Shown here: one piece after another, positions 1-8,679 of the stretch
Numbering within the stretch: the first letter of the stretch is position 1
Layout: every line of letters starts with the position of its first letter
From: Pseudoalteromonas sp049257235
Lineage (GTDB): Bacteria; Pseudomonadota; Gammaproteobacteria; Enterobacterales; Alteromonadaceae
Direction: 5' to 3'
Assembly (NCBI RefSeq): GCF_049257235.1
Contig: NZ_JBMMUF010000004.1
Coordinates: forward strand, 186,001 to 250,000
Length of the DNA: 64,000 nt
Notes under the pieces: generated by a model
Databases searched by the model: none
Told to the model about the DNA's origin: nothing
What the model saw: only the letters and a program-made list of their open reading frames with translations
Translations under genes and position numbers: made by a program

Positions 1-831
1 AATGACTTAGGCTATGAAGCTTACCTTTACCCGCAGAGTGAGCAGTTCGTTTTTGATAAAAAAAGTATCTTTTCTGAGTTCAGGAAATTTATCAAGTTTG
101 AATTGAAATCATTGTTAACCGGATTTAAGGTAAATCCTCATTTTGATACTCCAATTTTCGATTTTAAGAATAAGGAAATTGATGACTCATGTATTGTTTT
201 TTACTCTGAACTAGTATTGGGCAATCCTTTAGGGGCAAAACAAGTTGCCAGATGGCTTTTACATCAACCAGGGTTTCATACAGGCAGAGTAATGTACAAT
301 GCTGGCGAGATTTTATTCAAATTTAATAGTGCAGTTAGAGACTTTAATTACCCTGGTTCTATCACGTCAACTCAAGAGTTGAAGGTTATCCATTATCCAT
401 TGGAGCATTATAATTTAGATGATGTTAAAGAGGAGAGGCAGGGTACAGCGTATTGCTTGAGAAAAGGAAAGCATAAAGCGATAGTTCATGATCTCAAGGA
501 TTCAGTGCTAATCGATGACTTACCGCACGAGGAAGTTGCAAAGGTATTTAAGTCAGTTAAAACGTTTATTAGCTACGATACTTATACAGCTTACTCATTA
601 TTCGCAGTTTTGTGTGGTTGTGAATCTGTGGTGATTCCTGATGAAGGAGTCACTGAAGAAGAGTGGTATCCCAACCCTGAAGACCGAAATGGTATTGCTT
701 ACGGCATGGAAAATATAGAAAAAGCAAACTCGACAGCTCATCTAGTCAAACAGTATGTCATATCAGAAGAAGATAAGTCATTTAATAATGTTAAACTTGC
801 TATTGAAGAAATGTTGTCACACTGGTCATGA
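1..831 (+). CDS. Partial glycosyltransferase-like protein of the surface polysaccharide cluster (5' end outside window)
   Basis: The frame is open from base 1, so the gene begins upstream; 276 residues are visible. I see no TTG or ATG with a good ribosome site near 103 that would argue for a start inside the window. The C-terminal part (FISYDTYTAYSLFAVLCG, then VVIPDEGVTEEEWYP) resembles the nucleotide-sugar-binding half of GT-B glycosyltransferases or WavQ-like core/O-antigen proteins. No membrane segment is obvious. It ends in an ATGA overlap with the polymerase gene, so the two are translationally coupled. The base composition is AT-rich, as in the following genes. Family assignment is uncertain; membership of the polysaccharide operon is firm. 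Confidence 0.5.
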   Translation, partial: NDLGYEAYLYPQSEQFVFDKKSIFSEFRKFIKFELKSLLTGFKVNPHFDTPIFDFKNKEIDDSCIVFYSELVLGNPLGAKQVARWLLHQPGFHTGRVMYNAGEILFKFNSAVRDFNYPGSITSTQELKVIHYPLEHYNLDDVKEERQGTAYCLRKGKHKAIVHDLKDSVLIDDLPHEEVAKVFKSVKTFISYDTYTAYSLFAVLCGCESVVIPDEGVTEEEWYPNPEDRNGIAYGMENIEKANSTAHLVKQYVISEEDKSFNNVKLAIEEMLSHWS

Positions 832-1913
832 ACTTTATTTTTATCTGTTTTCTTTCTATATTTGTCTTATTGGCCTCTTTCGGGTGGTCAATAAAAGTAT
901 CAAGAATAAATTCAACATTATCAATTCTCTTTATAACTTTTTATTCTACTTTTATAGGGTTTAGGAGCTCTATTTCTGGATCTGATACGTTATCTTATAT
1001 TAATTATTTTGAAGATATTAAACATGGCAACAGTCCTGCATTTGGCTTTGAAATAGGCTTTGAGTTATTAACAAGGTTTTTCGTTTTATTTGATAGGGTT
1101 GATATTTATATATTCTTTCTAACTTTTTCTCAGATGCTTCTTGTTTATGTGGCAGCATGTACATTGAAGTTAAAAAATAAAATTTTAGTATTGATATTAT
1201 ACGTTTGTTATTTGCCTGGGTTAGATATGCTTTCTAATGCAACAAGGGGTGGCTTGGCTTTGAGTTTAGGCCTCCCAATCCTGGTTTTTACAGTCGTGAG
1301 AAACAGGGGGAGCAGAGTTTTTAATTTCTTACCTTTGATGTTTCACTCTTCATATTTAATTCTCGCGATAAATGGGCTTTTATCTAAACGTTTTTCAGGC
1401 TATAGGCTTAACTTTTTTTTATTTTCTTTTAGTATCTTCTTTTTTATATTTTGGCTTGTCTTTCCGCCTGAGCTAATAGTGCGCATAGCAGACGGCTTTT
1501 CTAAGGAAGGAAGTAACGTAGGAAAGTTTGCAAGATATTTACTTTTGGAAAGAGAGCTTCTTTCTTTTGTAGTTAAAATGTACTTTGTCTTTGTATCAGT
1601 TGTTTTTTCCCTTTTTTATATATCTTTCTCTTTTGTTAATCGAAAAATAATTGAGGACGATTATTTAAGCAGGCTGGCTTTTGTGGTAATGAGTACGCAG
1701 CTTTTGTATGCAGTTGTATCTTTTAGTGAGTACTCTTTCAGGTTTATGTATCTAGCATACCCCATACAGGTATTGATGGTGTGTTATATCTTTGAAAATT
1801 ATTTCAGAACTATTTATCGGCCTTTCTGGGCCTTTTTACTAGCCTTTTTAGGCTTTTCTATGACTTACACAACAAAGACGTTTGGCGCTTACGAGCTTCT
1901 TTATATATTTTGA
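828..1913 (+). CDS. EpsG-family / Wzy-like polysaccharide polymerase
   Basis: A 361-residue, very hydrophobic protein with about ten predicted membrane-spanning stretches. Near the N terminus, residues 51-57 read GSDTLSY, which matches the conserved G-x-D-T-x-x-Y signature that follows the first membrane segments in EpsG-type polymerases. Such proteins join lipid-linked repeat units at the periplasmic face of the inner membrane. It overlaps the upstream gene by four bases (ATGA) and is followed after 14 bases by a glycosyltransferase. It is the only polymerase candidate in the window, so it probably serves as the Wzy of this locus. The coding sequence is strongly AT-rich, typical of exchangeable O-antigen genes. 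Confidence 0.75.
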   Translation: MNFIFICFLSIFVLLASFGWSIKVSRINSTLSILFITFYSTFIGFRSSISGSDTLSYINYFEDIKHGNSPAFGFEIGFELLTRFFVLFDRVDIYIFFLTFSQMLLVYVAACTLKLKNKILVLILYVCYLPGLDMLSNATRGGLALSLGLPILVFTVVRNRGSRVFNFLPLMFHSSYLILAINGLLSKRFSGYRLNFFLFSFSIFFFIFWLVFPPELIVRIADGFSKEGSNVGKFARYLLLERELLSFVVKMYFVFVSVVFSLFYISFSFVNRKIIEDDYLSRLAFVVMSTQLLYAVVSFSEYSFRFMYLAYPIQVLMVCYIFENYFRTIYRPFWAFLLAFLGFSMTYTTKTFGAYELLYIF

Positions 1914-1927
1914 TTTGGTGATTATTT

Positions 1928-2866
1928 ATGCCTATTGGTTTGTCTGTAGCAATTTTGACATATGGAAAAAGAAAGAGGCTTTTATTTAGTGTTGTTGATG
2001 CTCTTTTAAATCAGGATTATAAGTTTATTTATATTTATTGTAATGGATTGGATTATGACTGTTTTGCTGAAATTAAAAGAAAATACAATAATAGAGGGGT
2101 TTTTCTATTTTATTCTCCTGATAACTTAGGATCCGCTGGCGGTTATAATAATCTTATAGAATATGCATCTTCGCACAACAATGTGAATCACCTTTTATTA
2201 CTGGACGATGATAATTTGGTTCCTAGTGACTTTTTTGAAAAGGTAACTCCTCAACTCTCAGAGACGGAGAATGAAATCCTATTTATAAATAGGAAAGATA
2301 GGGAGATCTTGAGGTTAGCAAGAGATAGCTCTAAACCATGCTTAGAGTTAGGGACAAAAAATAGCTTTTTAGGTCGAGACATTTTCTCAAAAAAATATCC
2401 GGATTATGAAAAAACGGAGAGTGATCTAATCGCTGCTCCATATAGCGGTCTCATCTTGCCGCCTTCAATACTTAAGAAGCGGATCCTTCCTAATAAGGAT
2501 TATTTTTTATACGCCGATGATCACGAGTATACATATAGATTGGTTACCGAGCATGGTTATAAAATAAAGATGATTGATGATGTTTCTATTACTGATTTAG
2601 AGCATAGTTTTCACCTGGAAAAGAAGAGTACTTTTCTTGCTAACAGATATTTAGAAGCACCTAAAATAAGACTTTTCTTCTCGGTTCGAAACCAGCTTTA
2701 TTTCGGGCTTAGTAGATCTAATCGAAGGCTGTTATTTTACACAAATGTAATATTGGTCAGTTGTTTTATATTGTTAGGCTTTTTGGTTCGCCTTGATATT
2801 AAGCGAGTTTTCTGGTTTTTATCTGCTTTAAAGGCAGGGTTTAGAATGGAAAAGGAACATAAATAG
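1928..2866 (+). CDS. Family 2 glycosyltransferase (GT-A fold)
   Basis: 312 residues. The N terminus has the GT2 opening strand (LSVAILTYGK), followed by PDNLGSAGG at about 64-72, a loop seen in rhamnosyl/galactofuranosyl GT2 enzymes, and LLDDDN at 91-96, the DxD-type metal and nucleotide-sugar site. A single hydrophobic stretch near residues 268-288 could anchor it in the membrane. It probably adds one sugar of the repeat unit to undecaprenyl-diphosphate-linked acceptor in the cytoplasm. Donor and linkage cannot be read from sequence. The downstream deacetylase gene begins one base after its stop. Confidence 0.8.
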   Translation: MPIGLSVAILTYGKRKRLLFSVVDALLNQDYKFIYIYCNGLDYDCFAEIKRKYNNRGVFLFYSPDNLGSAGGYNNLIEYASSHNNVNHLLLLDDDNLVPSDFFEKVTPQLSETENEILFINRKDREILRLARDSSKPCLELGTKNSFLGRDIFSKKYPDYEKTESDLIAAPYSGLILPPSILKKRILPNKDYFLYADDHEYTYRLVTEHGYKIKMIDDVSITDLEHSFHLEKKSTFLANRYLEAPKIRLFFSVRNQLYFGLSRSNRRLLFYTNVILVSCFILLGFLVRLDIKRVFWFLSALKAGFRMEKEHK

Positions 2867-2867
2867 T

Positions 2868-3734
2868 ATGGCGACTTGGAACTGTTTTTTATATCACAAT
2901 CTAACTAGGGCTCGTAGTGATAGTGCAAAGCTCAGCTTAGGCCATGATGTAGATTTCTTGCTTTTTGAAAAGCAAATTGCGAATTTGAAAGCTTCCTATG
3001 ATGTAATTACTCCAAGTGAAGCTGTATATAATTTGAATAGTGGTAAGAAGGGTAAGTTTGCAACTATATGGTTTGATGATGCATTCAAAAGTGTCTCAAC
3101 AATTGCTTTTCCAATCCTGTCCAGCTTTAACCTTCCTGCGGCTGTTTCAGTTTGTTCATCTATGTATAACAGAGAAACTGTGTTTTGGAGGTATAAACTT
3201 CAAGCTCTAATAAAATTAGGATATGAGAAAGAGTTAGTCGGTTTTTTGAATAAGGAAATAGGGCGGAAGTTTTGGAAAAGAACCACACTAAAAAATGATT
3301 CGATTACATTTTTTGACTTTCAATTTATCCAAGGCCTAGATAGTTTTATAAAGTTTAAAGGCTTGAATGAGTTTATTTCATCTATGCATGATGACTTTTG
3401 TAATAAGCAGGAGATAGAAGAACTACAAAATAAAGGGTGGGAGATAACTAACCATAGCTCCATGCACTACCCAATAACTGAGTCATCTGCTTTTAATTTA
3501 ATCGAGGACGAATTCTCAAGTAATTCGTCACAGATCTATGAAGACTTCAAAATCGCATCCCCCTTTTTAGTAGCCCCATTTAGCAGGGAAGGTAAAATGG
3601 ATGAAAGAGTAAGAGATTTTGCGGCAGGTTTAGTCAAAAAAAATCAATATCTCGTATTGGTTAATGAGAAGAAAAATACCCTTAACAATTTAAAGAAAGG
3701 GTTGATATATCGCCATACTGCGAGGGTATTATAA
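2868..3734 (+). CDS. Polysaccharide deacetylase family (CE4, NodB homology) protein
   Basis: 288 residues with the two metal-binding motifs of carbohydrate esterase family 4: WFDDAFKS with D70-D71 (normally TFDDG) and NHSSMH with H196 and H200. These three ligands are the usual Asp-His-His triad, so the enzyme looks catalytically intact. There is no signal peptide or membrane segment, which suggests cytoplasmic action on a nucleotide-linked or lipid-linked sugar rather than on exported polymer. Its stop overlaps by one base (TAATG) the start of a formyltransferase gene. Removal of an N-acetyl group followed by N-formylation of the free amine is an attractive joint function, but that is inference. 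Confidence 0.75.
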   Translation: MATWNCFLYHNLTRARSDSAKLSLGHDVDFLLFEKQIANLKASYDVITPSEAVYNLNSGKKGKFATIWFDDAFKSVSTIAFPILSSFNLPAAVSVCSSMYNRETVFWRYKLQALIKLGYEKELVGFLNKEIGRKFWKRTTLKNDSITFFDFQFIQGLDSFIKFKGLNEFISSMHDDFCNKQEIEELQNKGWEITNHSSMHYPITESSAFNLIEDEFSSNSSQIYEDFKIASPFLVAPFSREGKMDERVRDFAAGLVKKNQYLVLVNEKKNTLNNLKKGLIYRHTARVL

Positions 3735-4633
3735 TGTTAAAAATAGCTGCTTTTACAGGCTCTTCGCTTCGGCACAGGAGACTCATTCACAAGATAAATA
3801 GTGAACTTGACACAGATGTTAAGATCCTTTGGGTACGCTCTAAAGGGGTGAAGAACAGCAAGCAGAAAATTAACAGGGAACGTGTAAAACCGACTCCCTC
3901 TAAGCCTAGTTTGCTTAAAAGCCTATTGGGGCTTTCTTCAAAAATTAAAACGCTTGGCCTCAAAAAGGCAACTAAACTGCTCTTCTATTCTTTTTTTGAG
4001 AAGGCGTTTAAAAAGCCATTACTCCTTTTTCATAACCTAATGATTTTGAGAGAGGAAAAAAAGTTAATACCTCTTTATCCTGATGCTGAACTCAATTTAT
4101 ACAAAAGCATTGAGACTTCTGATCCTAACTCTTCAGAGATAGAAAAGGTTGTTAATGATTTTTCACCAGATGTTTTTGTCTCTTTTGGTGGACCTATTTA
4201 TAGAGAGGGGCTATATGCCAGCTCTAAGGTCACCTTGAATCAGCATGCAGGAATGTCTCCAAAGTATAAAGGTAGCTATACAACAGAGCAGGCCCTTATA
4301 AATGGAGATTTAAAGGATATAGGGTGCACGGTTCATTTTATATCTAATGAAGCTGATGAGGGAGCAATCGTTAGTGTAAACACACTCATTATGAATGAGT
4401 TAGACTCCCCAGCGCGTATTTTCGTAAAAAACTGTGCTCTAGGCACTGATAACTTGGTGATGGCTTTGAAAAGCTTTGTAAAAAAGGGAGCAATAGAAGC
4501 GATACCTCAAGAGCGAACTGGTCGCACTTATTTCGCTAAAGAATTTGGAGCAGCAGAGATCGCTTCCTTATACTCGCTTTACTATTTTGGGGGCATGATG
4601 AGGAAGATTAGGCGGTTAAATAATGAAGGTTAA
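3734..4633 (+). CDS. Formyltransferase-family protein, probable sugar N-formyltransferase
   Basis: 299 residues. The C-terminal half carries the formyl transferase core: LNQHAGMSPKYKG with N169 and catalytic-type H171, and EADEGAIV with D208. These correspond to the Asn-His-Asp triad of methionyl-tRNA formyltransferase and of sugar N-formyltransferases that use 10-formyltetrahydrofolate. The N-terminal 100 residues are basic and not recognisable. Position in a polysaccharide cluster makes a 4-amino- or 3-amino-sugar the likely substrate instead of Met-tRNA. It overlaps the deacetylase gene by one base and the next glycosyltransferase by 11 bases. No aminotransferase making the amino sugar is visible here; it may lie upstream of the window. 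Confidence 0.75.
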   Translation: MLKIAAFTGSSLRHRRLIHKINSELDTDVKILWVRSKGVKNSKQKINRERVKPTPSKPSLLKSLLGLSSKIKTLGLKKATKLLFYSFFEKAFKKPLLLFHNLMILREEKKLIPLYPDAELNLYKSIETSDPNSSEIEKVVNDFSPDVFVSFGGPIYREGLYASSKVTLNQHAGMSPKYKGSYTTEQALINGDLKDIGCTVHFISNEADEGAIVSVNTLIMNELDSPARIFVKNCALGTDNLVMALKSFVKKGAIEAIPQERTGRTYFAKEFGAAEIASLYSLYYFGGMMRKIRRLNNEG

Positions 4634-5744
4634 TTTGTTGGTTGCGTTGTATAGAGACGCATATTTTCATCATTCATTTGGTTATGCAGTCAGAGATCTT
4701 CAGTTTCTTGATGCGCTCGCGTCATTGGATGTAGTTGAAAGGGTAACTATCATTAATAGGCCCGTTTCGATATTAGAAAGGGCTTTATTTCGAAAGCCTA
4801 TTGCAAGGCGAATTGAGAGCGATAAAATTAATACTATTGACCAGCTATCTACTGATATTTTTGGCGCCCTTAAGGGCCGAGGTTGGGCGGAAGATGTGTA
4901 CCCATCATGCATAGATCAGTTGTTAATTAGTGAAAAATCTGACTCTCACATAAATGTCTTTTTAGACTTTTTGCCTATCGGTTGTTTTTCTGAAAAATTA
5001 CTAGATGGCTGGCTATATTGGTACGATTTTATCGACAACTTTAAGAAGCACAATAGATTTTCAAAAACAGAAAAAGATCTGGTTAAAAAGAAGTACGATT
5101 TTGCTGCCCGAAATGCAAACTTTGTTTCAAGTGTATCTGCAGCTTGCCTCGAAGCAAATGATTTGTCTCTTATGAAGAATTCCATGGTGATTTCGAACAA
5201 GGTTTATGTGCCAAAGGGCCAGACTTCTAATCCTTTAAAGCTGGCCTCTAATGCGCAGTTTGACTTTGGGTTTATTGGATTTGTAACTGATAAGCTTGAT
5301 GTCAAATTTGTAGAAATGGTATCTGAGCGCTACAAGGTCGCGATATACGGAAAAGTGCTCGACGGTGAAACTAAGCGACAACTGTCTAGATTAAAGAATG
5401 TAACTTTACTTGGAGCATTCTCGTACAGCGATGTACCAGCGATATGTAGAACATTCAAAGTGGGTTTATTGCCATACCTACAGGAAAAAAGTCATGATGG
5501 TTCACCTTTAAAACTTTATGAATATATGAAGTTTAATATTCCATGCTTGACCTCTATGGATTATGAAATAAGCGATACTCGTTTTATAAGGAATTACAAT
5601 TGCTCTAAAGACATAGATAGTGACATTGAAGATATGCTTTCAGTTAGTGGAAATGATCTAATATCTAGCTCGATTAGAAAGGAGTGGCACCTCTCTTATT
5701 GTGTTAATGAAGCATTGAATGCGGTTGTTCAAAGCCGAGTTTAG
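4623..5744 (+). CDS. Glycosyltransferase, GT-B type (family 1/4)
   Basis: 373 residues. The C-terminal half has the Rossmann-like signature of GT4 enzymes: FGFIGFVTDKLD, then VTLLGAFSYSDVPAICRTFKVGLLPYL and SPLKLYEYMKFNIPCL, in which the E-containing SPLKLYEYM motif normally contacts the nucleotide-sugar. The N-terminal half includes the DFLPIG and WYDFIDNF segments seen in TuaH-like transferases. It is probably a cytoplasmic enzyme extending the repeat unit. It starts inside the end of the formyltransferase gene and is followed by a 46-base gap and a broken glycosyltransferase. Confidence 0.75.
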   Translation: MKVNLLVALYRDAYFHHSFGYAVRDLQFLDALASLDVVERVTIINRPVSILERALFRKPIARRIESDKINTIDQLSTDIFGALKGRGWAEDVYPSCIDQLLISEKSDSHINVFLDFLPIGCFSEKLLDGWLYWYDFIDNFKKHNRFSKTEKDLVKKKYDFAARNANFVSSVSAACLEANDLSLMKNSMVISNKVYVPKGQTSNPLKLASNAQFDFGFIGFVTDKLDVKFVEMVSERYKVAIYGKVLDGETKRQLSRLKNVTLLGAFSYSDVPAICRTFKVGLLPYLQEKSHDGSPLKLYEYMKFNIPCLTSMDYEISDTRFIRNYNCSKDIDSDIEDMLSVSGNDLISSSIRKEWHLSYCVNEALNAVVQSRV

Positions 5745-5790
5745 TATCGACTGTGACTAGATGCTGTTCTTTAAGTATTTTGGAAGATTA

Positions 5791-6225
5791 ATGAAAATTG
5801 CAATTGTTGAGACGAGGGGTATACCAAATAGGTATGGTGGCTATGAGCAGTTTGCTGAAATAGTTCGCCAGTATTGGGTTAAAAGTGGTCACGAGGTTAT
5901 TTGTTATAACCCTCATGAGCATTATTACGAAGAGTCTGTTTATAATCACTTTCAGATTGTAAAAAGTGTGGATGTTTTACTTCCCAACAGCACATCCGAA
6001 TTGGAGCGAGTTAGAGAGGACATGTTGTTTACTCAAAAACAACGCATGGTAGTTCCAAATGCGGCTGACGGTTATACTGTACAAGGACCAGATGAACCAG
6101 CCGAAAAAACTGTTAGGTATCCTGAAAATGAAGGGTTAATAAAGGCGGTTTTAGTTCGAAATATGTCGAGTTTAGTCAAGCTGAAGTCGAAAATCTTAGG
6201 GTCAGGAACGAGCAAAAACAAATGA
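5791..6225 (+). pseudogene. Collapsed glycosyltransferase relic (DUF1972-type N terminus joined to an internal fragment)
   Basis: The reading frame from ATG 5791 gives 144 residues. The first 55 (ETRGIPNRYGGYEQFAEIV and onwards) match the N terminus of rhamnosyltransferases with a DUF1972 domain. The following stretch (VDVLLPNSTSELERV, VVPNAADGY) matches the middle of a GT4 enzyme, so about 100 residues are missing between them. The last 30 residues are unlike any transferase; another frame across 6132-6221 instead reads SSSKYVEFSQAEVENLRV, like the end of such an enzyme. This looks like a gene reduced by an internal deletion and a frameshift. The broken frame still ends in an ATGA overlap with the intact paralogue that follows. 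Confidence 0.65.
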
Positions 6226-7250
6226 CAATTTCAGTTGTGGGTACTGTAGGTGTGCCCGCTTGCTACGGGGGCTTTGAATCCTTAGTTGATAATCTGATAG
6301 ATACAAAGGATAAACGTTACCTCGTTTATTGCCAGTCAAGCGTATATACGCAAAAATTAGAACACTACAAAGCGGCTCAATTAAAGTACTTGCCCCTTAA
6401 GGCAAATGGTGTGCAAAGCATTTTGTATGACGCTCTGTCTATTTTGCACAGTTTGATTTTTACAAAAAATGATTTGTTGGTATTGGGGGTTTCCGGTGCC
6501 ATTACATTACCTGTGTTCAAATTATTCTCGCGACGAAAGGTAGTCACAAATATTGATGGTCTTGAGTGGAAAAGAGATAAATGGGGCAAGTTTGCTAAGT
6601 GGTTTTTAAAATTCAGCGAAGCTGTTGCGGTAAAATACTCAGATTCCATCGTCGCTGATAATAAAGCCATAACCGATTACGTTAAAACAGAATATAATGT
6701 TAAAGCCGAAACCATTGCTTATGGTGGGGATCATGCCATTGTGAGTAGTGGAGCATACTCTAGAAGCGACTATTTTCTCGCTTTATGTCGAATAGAGCCA
6801 GAAAACAATATTGCTATGATTCTCGAGGCGTTCAGTAAGACTGGCAAAAATTTGAAGTTTGTTGGTAATTGGAATAATAGTGAGTTCGGCAGAAACCTAC
6901 GAGAGCAGTATTCAGAATTCGATAATGTAGAGCTGATTGATCCGATTTATGAGTTAGATAAGCTTTTTATTCTAAGGTCTGAATGCATAGGTTACATCCA
7001 TGGGCACTCTGCTGGGGGGACTAATCCTTCCTTGGTTGAAATGATGCACTTTGGCGTGAACACCTTTTGTTATGACTGTAGTTACAATAGAGAGAGCACA
7101 TCCCAACAAGCGCATTATTTTGGTGACGCCAATAGCCTTGTTAACCTTTTAAATAACGAAGAAGGTGACAATGGTTGTGTGATGAAGGAAATAGCAAGCC
7201 ATCGCTATACATGGGATGTAATCCGTAAACAATATGAGGATTTGTTTTGA
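6222..7250 (+). CDS. DUF1972-type glycosyltransferase (GT4, rhamnosyltransferase-like)
   Basis: 342 residues. It opens with VVGTVGVPACYGGFESLVD, the variant G-x-x-G-x-P-x-x-Y-G-G-x-E signature of DUF1972 transferases. The middle has NIDGLEWKRDKW, characteristic of this group, and the C-terminal half contains IEPENNI and HGHSAGGTNPSLVEMM, the latter supplying the donor-binding Glu. Members often transfer rhamnose, which fits the rfb genes directly downstream. The frame stays open upstream to 6132, but ATG 6222 aligns best with the family. It is coupled to rfbA by a TTGA overlap. Confidence 0.8.
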   Translation: MTISVVGTVGVPACYGGFESLVDNLIDTKDKRYLVYCQSSVYTQKLEHYKAAQLKYLPLKANGVQSILYDALSILHSLIFTKNDLLVLGVSGAITLPVFKLFSRRKVVTNIDGLEWKRDKWGKFAKWFLKFSEAVAVKYSDSIVADNKAITDYVKTEYNVKAETIAYGGDHAIVSSGAYSRSDYFLALCRIEPENNIAMILEAFSKTGKNLKFVGNWNNSEFGRNLREQYSEFDNVELIDPIYELDKLFILRSECIGYIHGHSAGGTNPSLVEMMHFGVNTFCYDCSYNRESTSQQAHYFGDANSLVNLLNNEEGDNGCVMKEIASHRYTWDVIRKQYEDLF

Positions 7251-8131
7251 GTTATAGAAAGGGGATTATTTTAGCTGGGGGAAGTGGAACAAGATTGTAC
7301 CCCTTGACGAAAGTGGTATCTAAGCAGCTTATGCCTGTTTATGACAAGCCAATGATTTATTATCCGCTTGCGACGTTAATGCAATCGGACATTAGGGATA
7401 TTTTAATTATTGCTACACCTGAAGAAGTTGGTCGCTTTGAGGCCTTGCTGGGCGATGGAAGTCAATTTGGTGTGTCTCTGACCTATAAAGTCCAACCCAG
7501 CCCTGACGGTTTAGCTCAAGCTTTTATACTGGCTGAAGACTTCTTAGCTGGTAGTCCTGCAGCATTGGTTTTAGGAGATAACCTTTTTTATGGTCATGAC
7601 CTCGTAAAATCTCTCAAGTCAGCTAACGAGAACCCTGGCGGTACAGTATTCGGATATCATGTATCTAACCCAAGAGCATATGGAGTTGTTGAGTTCGATG
7701 AGACTGGTAAAGCAATCTCAATAGAAGAGAAACCTCAACATCCTAAGTCTAACTATGCTGTTCCTGGCCTTTACTTTTTTGATTCAGACGTTGTTGAGGT
7801 TGCAAAAAATGTAAAGCCATCAGCCCGTGGCGAACTCGAAATAACCGACGTGATTGATCATTACCTCAAAGCAGGCAAGTTGAGTGTGGAAATCATGGGG
7901 CGGGGAACGGCTTGGCTTGATACTGGTACTCATGACGATTTACTTGCTGCCGCTCAATTCATCGAGACCATTGAAAAGCGCCAAGGCCTAAAGGTTAACT
8001 GTCCCGAAGAAGTAGCCTTTAGAAACGGTTGGTTAAGTGCTGAAGAGTTGCGTGATATTGCACAGCCCCTTATTAAAAGTGGATATGGTGAATACTTGCT
8101 GCGACTTATCGATGATAAGGTATTTTCATGA
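7247..8131 (+). CDS. rfbA: Glucose-1-phosphate thymidylyltransferase (RmlA)
   Basis: 294 residues, the normal length. It makes dTDP-glucose from dTTP and glucose-1-phosphate, the first step of dTDP-L-rhamnose synthesis, in the cytoplasm. The nucleotide-binding signature GGSGTRLYPLT lies at 11-21, followed by SKQLMPVYDKPMIYYPL, and LGDNLFYG supplies the metal-binding Asp. The start is a TTG at 7247 overlapping the TGA of the preceding gene; AGGA lies six bases before it, supporting this start. It overlaps rfbC by four bases. From here codon use is less AT-rich than in the genes before it. Confidence 0.95.
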   Translation: MSYRKGIILAGGSGTRLYPLTKVVSKQLMPVYDKPMIYYPLATLMQSDIRDILIIATPEEVGRFEALLGDGSQFGVSLTYKVQPSPDGLAQAFILAEDFLAGSPAALVLGDNLFYGHDLVKSLKSANENPGGTVFGYHVSNPRAYGVVEFDETGKAISIEEKPQHPKSNYAVPGLYFFDSDVVEVAKNVKPSARGELEITDVIDHYLKAGKLSVEIMGRGTAWLDTGTHDDLLAAAQFIETIEKRQGLKVNCPEEVAFRNGWLSAEELRDIAQPLIKSGYGEYLLRLIDDKVFS

Positions 8132-8676
8132 AAGTAGTCGATACGTTAATAGCAGACGTAAAAATTTTAGAGCCTTCAGTTTTTGGCGATGAACGTGGTT
8201 TCTTTATGGAGACATTTCGCGCCGATTGGTTTAAAGAGAATGTAGCAAATGTTGAATTCGTTCAGGACAATCACAGTAAATCGGCTCAAGGTATCCTTCG
8301 CGGCCTGCATTACCAGTTAAAACAGACTCAAGGCAAGCTAGTTAGAGTTGTTTCCGGTGAAGTATATGATGTAGCCGTAGATATGAGAAAGTCTAGTCCA
8401 ACATTTGGCCAAGCAGTTGGGGTTTTGCTATCTGAACATAATAAACTTCAGCTGTGGGTGCCAGAAGGTTTTGCGCATGGCTTTTATGTTACTTCTGAAT
8501 CGGCTGAGTTTGTGTATAAATGTACAGACTATTATGCGCCTGAGCATGAGCGGAGCCTTCTATGGAATGATCCTAAGTTAGCTATTGAATGGCCGCTCGT
8601 TAACGGGCAAGACCCTCTAATATCTGCTAAAGATGCAGATGGAAAGTTATTTGTTAATGCAGATTATTTTGAGTAA
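8128..8676 (+). CDS. rfbC: dTDP-4-dehydrorhamnose 3,5-epimerase (RmlC)
   Basis: 182 residues with the cupin fold of RmlC. GILRGLHYQ places the active-site base at H61, followed by K71 in QGKLVRVVSG. AHGFYVTSE and YKCTDYY are further family signatures near the active site. The enzyme epimerises C3 and C5 of dTDP-4-keto-6-deoxyglucose. The start overlaps the rfbA stop (ATGA), and rfbB follows after three bases. The gene order rfbA-C-B-D differs from the common rfbB-D-A-C order. Confidence 0.95.
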   Translation: MKVVDTLIADVKILEPSVFGDERGFFMETFRADWFKENVANVEFVQDNHSKSAQGILRGLHYQLKQTQGKLVRVVSGEVYDVAVDMRKSSPTFGQAVGVLLSEHNKLQLWVPEGFAHGFYVTSESAEFVYKCTDYYAPEHERSLLWNDPKLAIEWPLVNGQDPLISAKDADGKLFVNADYFE

Positions 8677-8679
8677 AAA

